Under the pieces are notes generated by a model. That model worked only from the letters and a program-made list of their open reading frames with translations. It was not told the DNA's origin and did no database searches. A program made the position numbers and the translations under genes. A stretch of 43,459 nucleotides of DNA, taken from CAVDRM01 sp963611355 (lineage in GTDB: Bacteria > Bacillota > Clostridia > Christensenellales > Aristaeellaceae). Positions 39,951 through 43,459 of this stretch are shown here, one piece after another; position 1 is the first letter of the stretch, and each line of letters opens with the position of its first letter. The DNA lies in assembly GCA_963611355.1 (NCBI GenBank), contig CAVDRM010000017.1:1-43459 (forward strand), in the 5' to 3' direction.

Positions 39951-41090
39951 ATGAATTTGAAGGATTGCTGCGTCCTCATCCCGTCTCTTGAACCGGATGA
40001 GAAGCTCCCGAATTATGTCAGGGCGCTTGCAGCTGGAGGCTTTGGCCTGATTTTGGTGGTGGATGACGGTTCGGGCGAACAGTATCAGCCCATTTTCAAT
40101 GAGATTGCCTCGTGGGAGCGCTGCACGGTGCTGCATCATCCCGTCAACCGCGGCAAGGGCGCGGCGCTGAGAACGGGCTTTGAGTATATTCTCAGCCGCA
40201 CGAAGTATCAGGGCGTGATTACGGCGGATTCGGACGGCCAGCACACCGTCCCCGATACGCAGAATTTAGCCTCCCTTTTAACGGCGGACGAGGACGAGCT
40301 GCTGCTCGGCTCGCGGGATTTTTCAAGAAAATCCAAGGCCGTTCCGCCCAAGTCCCGTGCGGGCAACCGCATCACCTCCTGTATCTTCGCCCTTCTGTAC
40401 GGGCATTGGCTGCCGGACACACAGACGGGTCTCAGGGCGCTCAACCGCCATATGCTGAAAGAGCAGCTCACCGTGACGGGCGACCGCTTTGAATACGAGA
40501 TGAATCAGCTCATCTACTGCGCGGCGCATCACATTAAAATGCGCGTCGTGCCGATTCAAACGGTCTATCTGAATGAAAACAAGGGCTCGCACTTTCATCC
40601 CCTCCGCGATTCATGGCGCATCTACAAGCTGATTTTGACGGGCTTTTTCAAGTTTATTTCTTCCAGCCTGATTGCCACGCTCATTGACCTTGGCATTTTC
40701 TCCGTCATCAACGGCTATGTGCTGCAATACCTGATGTCGGAATCCAAGGTGGAGTTTTTTGGGGAAAAGCTGTCGGCGCGTTTTCTGGTTGCCACGGCCG
40801 TCGCCCGTCTCTGCTCTTCCGTCGTCAATTTCATGCTCAACAAAAATTTCGTCTTCCGTCTGCAAAAAAGCAGGGGCGCACTTTTGCGCTATGTGGTGCT
40901 GGTCGTGTGCGTGCTGGTCGTTTCCTCCCTGTCCGTGAGCACTATCAGCAACTGGCTGAACATCGCGCCCAATTCCTTCCTGAATACATTGGTCAAGGCG
41001 CTTGTCGATACCGTCCTGTTCTTCCTGAACTTCAGGATACAGAAATGCTGGGTCTTTGCCCAGAAAGAAAAAGGAGCTGAAAAAGCATGA
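39951..41090 (+). CDS. GT2 glycosyltransferase fused to a GtrA-like membrane domain
   Basis: This 379-residue membrane enzyme has a GT-A family 2 domain at residues 1-225: VLIPSLEP, LILVVDDGSG, NRGKGAALRTGF and the metal-binding DSD at 93-95 in TADSDGQH. This resembles polyprenyl-phosphate sugar synthases. Residues about 225-370 are a four-segment GtrA-like domain (FFKFISSSLIATLIDLG, then NFMLNKNFVFR). GtrA proteins are thought to move lipid-linked sugars across the membrane, so the fusion could make and flip a lipid-phosphate sugar. The ATG at 39951 follows AAGGAAGG. The stop overlaps the next start (ATGA). Confidence 0.93.
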   Translation: MNLKDCCVLIPSLEPDEKLPNYVRALAAGGFGLILVVDDGSGEQYQPIFNEIASWERCTVLHHPVNRGKGAALRTGFEYILSRTKYQGVITADSDGQHTVPDTQNLASLLTADEDELLLGSRDFSRKSKAVPPKSRAGNRITSCIFALLYGHWLPDTQTGLRALNRHMLKEQLTVTGDRFEYEMNQLIYCAAHHIKMRVVPIQTVYLNENKGSHFHPLRDSWRIYKLILTGFFKFISSSLIATLIDLGIFSVINGYVLQYLMSESKVEFFGEKLSARFLVATAVARLCSSVVNFMLNKNFVFRLQKSRGALLRYVVLVVCVLVVSSLSVSTISNWLNIAPNSFLNTLVKALVDTVLFFLNFRIQKCWVFAQKEKGAEKA

Positions 41091-42097
41091 GCAAAACCGT
41101 AAAAATTCTTCTTTCCCTTCTGTGCGCGGCGATGATTCTCTCCCTTCCGCTGCTCATCCCATCCGGCGCGATGCTGGGCGATGTCAAGTGGACGCTGATG
41201 GACGAAATGGACGCGGAGGATGACGGCTGGGACATCGCCCTGCTGCGGCTTTTTGCGCCGTGCGCCCAAGCAGAGGAGGCCGCTGAGGAAGTTTCTTATG
41301 AGCTGCCCGTTGACTTTTCTGCGGGCATGACCCCCAATCCCGCCGCCTACACGGAGGACGGCTATCAGGACGACAGCATCACCGTGAAAATGGAGACCCG
41401 CGTGGAGGATGATGTGACCTACTGCCTCGCCTTTGTAGACATCAAAAGTCCGACCCAGCTCCGCACGGCGGTCGCCGGTTCTCTTAAATCCACCAAGACC
41501 GCCAATATCTCCGCGATGGCCGAAAAAAACAACGCCATCGTTGCCATCAACGCGGACTATTTTTCCAACAACCCCACCAAAACTTCCTTTGAATACCGCA
41601 TGGGGCAGAAAATCCGCAGCAAGGCGAACAAGCAGAAGGATATCCTTATCATCGATGAAAACGGCGATTTTCACCTGTTTGTGAAGTCCGATGCGAAAAA
41701 AATGGAGGAATTCAACGCCTCCGGCCATCAGATTATCAATGCCTTCACCTTCGGCCCCGCTTTGGTCATTGACGGGGAAACGCAGACCATCGACACCAAG
41801 TACGGCTATAACCCGAACGGCCGCGAGCCGCGTATGGCCATCGGTCAGCTTGACACCCTGTCCTATGTGCTGGTCATGGCAGAGGGACGCACCAAGGATT
41901 CCGACGGCGTGACACAGCAGGAACTGGCGAACTATATGGGGGCTTTGGGCTGCCGGCAGGCATTCAATCTGGACGGCGGCAACAGCGCCATCATGATTTT
42001 CAACGGCCAATATTACGGTTCCCGCACGGGCAACGAGCGTCCGCAGAGCGACATGATTTATTTTGCCACGGCGGTTGAGCCCGCCGCATGGCAGTGA
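41087..42097 (+). CDS. Phosphodiester glycosidase family protein (NAGPA domain), secreted
   Basis: This 336-residue protein has an N-terminal signal or anchor sequence (LLSLLCAAMILSLPLLIPSG) and an extracellular NAGPA domain. Family segments are visible: NAIVAINADYF, AFTFGPALVIDG, EPRMAIGQLD and the C-terminal AFNLDGGNSAIMIFNG. NAGPA proteins hydrolyse sugar-phosphodiester bonds; the human enzyme uncovers mannose-6-phosphate, and bacterial members act on surface glycans or are uncharacterised. The start overlaps the GT2-GtrA stop by 4 nt and is preceded by AAAGGAG, so the two proteins are made together. The pair suggests tailoring of a phospho-linked surface polymer such as a teichoic acid. 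Confidence 0.92.
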   Translation: MSKTVKILLSLLCAAMILSLPLLIPSGAMLGDVKWTLMDEMDAEDDGWDIALLRLFAPCAQAEEAAEEVSYELPVDFSAGMTPNPAAYTEDGYQDDSITVKMETRVEDDVTYCLAFVDIKSPTQLRTAVAGSLKSTKTANISAMAEKNNAIVAINADYFSNNPTKTSFEYRMGQKIRSKANKQKDILIIDENGDFHLFVKSDAKKMEEFNASGHQIINAFTFGPALVIDGETQTIDTKYGYNPNGREPRMAIGQLDTLSYVLVMAEGRTKDSDGVTQQELANYMGALGCRQAFNLDGGNSAIMIFNGQYYGSRTGNERPQSDMIYFATAVEPAAWQ

Positions 42098-42107
42098 GGG
42101 CAGGCAT

Positions 42108-43055
42108 ATGTACAGCTTATATGAGGATGCCGCCGCGTTTCTGGTAGGGGAAACGCCTGTTTACCTTTACGGCGCGGCTCTGGCTTTGGGCGCTTTTCTG
42201 GCGCTTTTGACGCTGCTTGCCCGGCAAAAGCGGCTTACCCTGCCGGACGGCACGGCGCTTTGCCTGACGGCGCTTGCCCTGCCGCTGGGTATTTTCTTCG
42301 CACGGCTGCTTTACTGCCTGCTGGACACGAATTTTCAGCCCATCGCCTCCTTGAAAAACGCGCTGATGCTGAACGCCGGCGGCTATTCGATGGCCGGCGC
42401 GCTGCTGGGCGCATGCGCGGCGGCGGTCTTGACAGCTCAAATCATGCGCGTCAAGTTTTCCTCGCTCCTGGATGCCTTTGTCCCCGCCCTGCTCCTCTTC
42501 ATCGCGTTTGAACGGGCGGGAGAGGCGTTCACGGCCATCGGATACAGCAGACCGCTCACGGATGATGCGCTCAAGAGCACCTTCCTTGCGCAGACGGACG
42601 AGTATGACGCCTACCTGCGCACATGGCTCTTGGAGAGTCTGGCCGCGTTGATTTTGCTTCCCGTCAGCCTTCGCATGAAGTCCGAAAAGACGGGCGACAC
42701 GGCACTGAAAACAGCGCTTTTGTTCAGTTCTTTGCAGGTGATTTTTGAAAGCCTTCGCTATGACCAGCACTTAAAATACGGCTTTGTCGGCGTACAGCAT
42801 ATTTTGAGCATGCTGCTCATGGCTGTCATTGTCATTGTCTTTGCCGTCCGTGTACTGAAAACGGGCGAACATCGGGGCTTGGCCATCACCGCCATTTGCA
42901 TCCTGCCTGCTGTCGCCGCCGCGCTGGTCGGCATTGAGTTCATGATTGACCGGACGAGCATCAGCCACTATCTCCTCTATTTCGTCTATGCGCTGCTGCT
43001 GGTGCTGCCGACCGTCATAGGCTTCATGCTGTGTAAAAAAGGAGAAGAGCAATGA
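42108..43055 (+). CDS. Lgt-like membrane protein without the usual Lgt motifs
   Basis: This 315-residue protein has seven to eight membrane segments and shares the layout of prolipoprotein diacylglyceryl transferase (Lgt). FFARLLYCLLD (63-73) stands for the G-A-R-L-G-Y segment, GGYSMAGALLG (91-101) for the GG-S-F-H-GG-L-G segment, ERAGEAFTAIGYSRP (135-149) for the GRxGNFxNxE...GRP signature, and FESLRYDQ near 213-220 for the F-EFFR-PD segment. The conserved His, the Asn of GNF and the Glu of N-x-E are all absent, so lipoprotein-modifying activity is doubtful. The ATG at 42108 lies 10 nt after the NAGPA stop. An annotation pipeline would probably call it Lgt; I think it is a divergent relative. 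Confidence 0.7.
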   Translation: MYSLYEDAAAFLVGETPVYLYGAALALGAFLALLTLLARQKRLTLPDGTALCLTALALPLGIFFARLLYCLLDTNFQPIASLKNALMLNAGGYSMAGALLGACAAAVLTAQIMRVKFSSLLDAFVPALLLFIAFERAGEAFTAIGYSRPLTDDALKSTFLAQTDEYDAYLRTWLLESLAALILLPVSLRMKSEKTGDTALKTALLFSSLQVIFESLRYDQHLKYGFVGVQHILSMLLMAVIVIVFAVRVLKTGEHRGLAITAICILPAVAAALVGIEFMIDRTSISHYLLYFVYALLLVLPTVIGFMLCKKGEEQ

Positions 43056-43267
43056 AAAAGGAGCATATCGAGCGTATCAATGAGCTGGCCAGAAAGTCTC
43101 GTGCAGAGGGGCTTCTGGAAGAGGAAAAAGCAGAACAGGCTGCCCTGCGCCGCCAATATATTGACGAATTCCGTGAAAATGTACGCCATACGCTGGATAA
43201 CACCTATATTCAGCATCCCGATGGGACAAAGAAAAAACTGAAAAAGAAGGAAGATCAAAAGGAATGA
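43052..43267 (+). CDS. DUF896 (UPF0291/YnzC-like) small protein
   Basis: This 71-residue cytoplasmic protein opens KKEHIERINELARKSRAEGL and continues to EEEKAEQAALRRQYIDEFRE, the diagnostic pattern of DUF896/UPF0291. Bacillus YnzC forms a helical hairpin, and its relative YneA-operon genes are linked to the SOS response, but no activity is known. The tail is Lys-rich. AAAGGAG is eight bases before the ATG, which overlaps the Lgt-like stop by 4 nt. It is the last gene of the envelope operon; hairpins follow its stop. Confidence 0.93.
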   Translation: MKKEHIERINELARKSRAEGLLEEEKAEQAALRRQYIDEFRENVRHTLDNTYIQHPDGTKKKLKKKEDQKE

Positions 43268-43315
43268 CCCTTTATACGCAGCGCCGCCGAATGGTGCGGT
43301 GATACCTATACAAAA

Positions 43316-43350
43316 ATCGGGAGTGCGTGAGGATTTCACGCACTCCCGAT
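43316..43350. repeat. 35-bp palindromic hairpin repeat, copy 2 (loop inverted)
   Basis: Arms ATCGGGAGTGCGTGA (43316-43330) and TCACGCACTCCCGAT (43336-43350) are identical to copy 1 at 10880-10914, but the loop is GGATT instead of AATCC. The whole 35 bp is therefore the exact reverse complement of copy 1. The flanks CAAAAA before it and TCAGCCTGTCAAAAA after it keep the orientation of copy 1. Confidence 0.95.
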
Positions 43351-43366
43351 TCAGCCTGTCAAAAAA

Positions 43367-43387
43367 GGTCGCCAAGGGCGGCCTTTT
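43367..43387 (+). terminator. Terminator of the envelope operon
   Basis: GGTCGCC (43367-43373), loop AAG and GGCGGCC (43377-43383; one G-U pair) are followed by TTTTC. It lies 100 nt after the DUF896 stop, behind the 35-bp hairpin repeat. Confidence 0.7.
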
Positions 43388-43388
43388 C

Positions 43389-43397
43389 TGGTATAAT
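43389..43397 (+). promoter_or_regulatory. Extended -10 promoter of the right-edge gene
   Basis: TGG followed by TATAAT (43392-43397). No clear -35 box: that region is occupied by the terminator. The -10 is only 12 nt from the proposed start codon at 43409, so that mRNA would be nearly leaderless. The ATG at 43415 is an alternative start. Confidence 0.45.
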
Positions 43398-43408
43398 GAA
43401 GGCGGGTG

Positions 43409-43459
43409 ATGAAAATGCTGAGCAAGGAAACCGAACAGCGGCAGGCAATCGAACTGCTG
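43409..43459 (+). CDS. Start of an unidentified gene, cut by the window edge
   Basis: Seventeen codons are visible: MKMLSKETEQRQAIEL and one more Leu. An in-frame ATG at 43415 is another possible start, with GGCGGG upstream of both. The fragment is too short to assign. It is hydrophilic and helical, so it is not an exported protein in this stretch. Confidence 0.5.
   Translation, partial: MKMLSKETEQRQAIELL

Noticed and set aside
43409..43459. Transposase start at the right edge
   Set aside because: The opening residues vaguely recall some IS transposases, but 17 codons are not enough, and no terminal inverted repeat was found.
1..43459. CRISPR arrays, tRNA or rRNA genes, prophage or integrative element signatures
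   Set aside because: No regularly spaced repeats, no cloverleaf with a conserved T-loop, and no integrase or phage structural genes were found on reading both strands. A tRNAscan-SE run would be decisive for tRNAs.

Overview
The window looks like chromosomal DNA of an anaerobic, GC-rich (mid-50s percent by eye) Bacillota/Clostridia-type bacterium, probably a gut commensal. The signs are strong AGGAGG-type ribosome binding sites, consensus TTGACA/TATAAT promoters, many U-tailed hairpin terminators, a Rex redox repressor, an NfnAB-type transhydrogenase, an iron alcohol dehydrogenase, a PFL/ACT gene pair, a DUF896 protein and a NahK-like sugar kinase. No rRNA, tRNA, CRISPR array, phage module or intact insertion sequence was recognised. 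The layout is ordinary chromosome with several compact operons.

Region by region: (1) 155-5560 holds a MATE exporter, leuS, and a second MATE gene convergent with leuS. (2) 5899-10861 holds a LysR regulator divergent from that MATE gene, rex, and a three-gene operon (transglutaminase-like protein, ACT protein, PFL/UPF0210 protein). It ends in a block of seven hairpins (10880-11152). (3) 11177-14974 is a heterodimeric ABC exporter behind a long RNA leader closed by a 19-bp long-range helix. (4) 15140-18131 is a flavin operon: ApbE, NusG-II protein, Gx membrane protein, kinase-less FAD synthetase, DUF1622 protein. (5) 18360-22070 is central redox metabolism: iron ADH and NfnA/NfnB. (6) 22123-27393 (minus) is a six-gene operon: pepT, EamA transporter, pyridoxamine-kinase-like gene, Eis-type acetyltransferase, hypothetical protein, sirtuin. 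(7) 27539-29189 (minus) is a NahK-like kinase behind the wreck of a DUF5107 gene. (8) 29345-36618 (minus) is a six-gene operon that joins a propeller-like/solute-binding fusion protein and two sugar-ABC permeases to two membrane-fusion-type proteins and a MacB-core-like membrane protein, with no ATPase. (9) 36881-38269 (minus) is a third MATE gene. (10) 38470-43267 is a five-gene envelope operon: M1-peptidase-like protein without zinc ligands, GT2-GtrA fusion, NAGPA-type phosphodiester glycosidase, Lgt-like protein without the usual Lgt motifs, and a DUF896 protein. A further gene begins at the right edge.

The most interesting items are the hybrid importer/adaptor operon (8), the envelope operon with two apparent pseudoenzymes (10), the structured leader of the ABC exporter, the flavinylation operon, and a 35-bp hairpin repeat. 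The two copies of that repeat are exact reverse complements of each other yet have flanks in the same orientation. Protein family names come from motif recognition only; no database search was possible.
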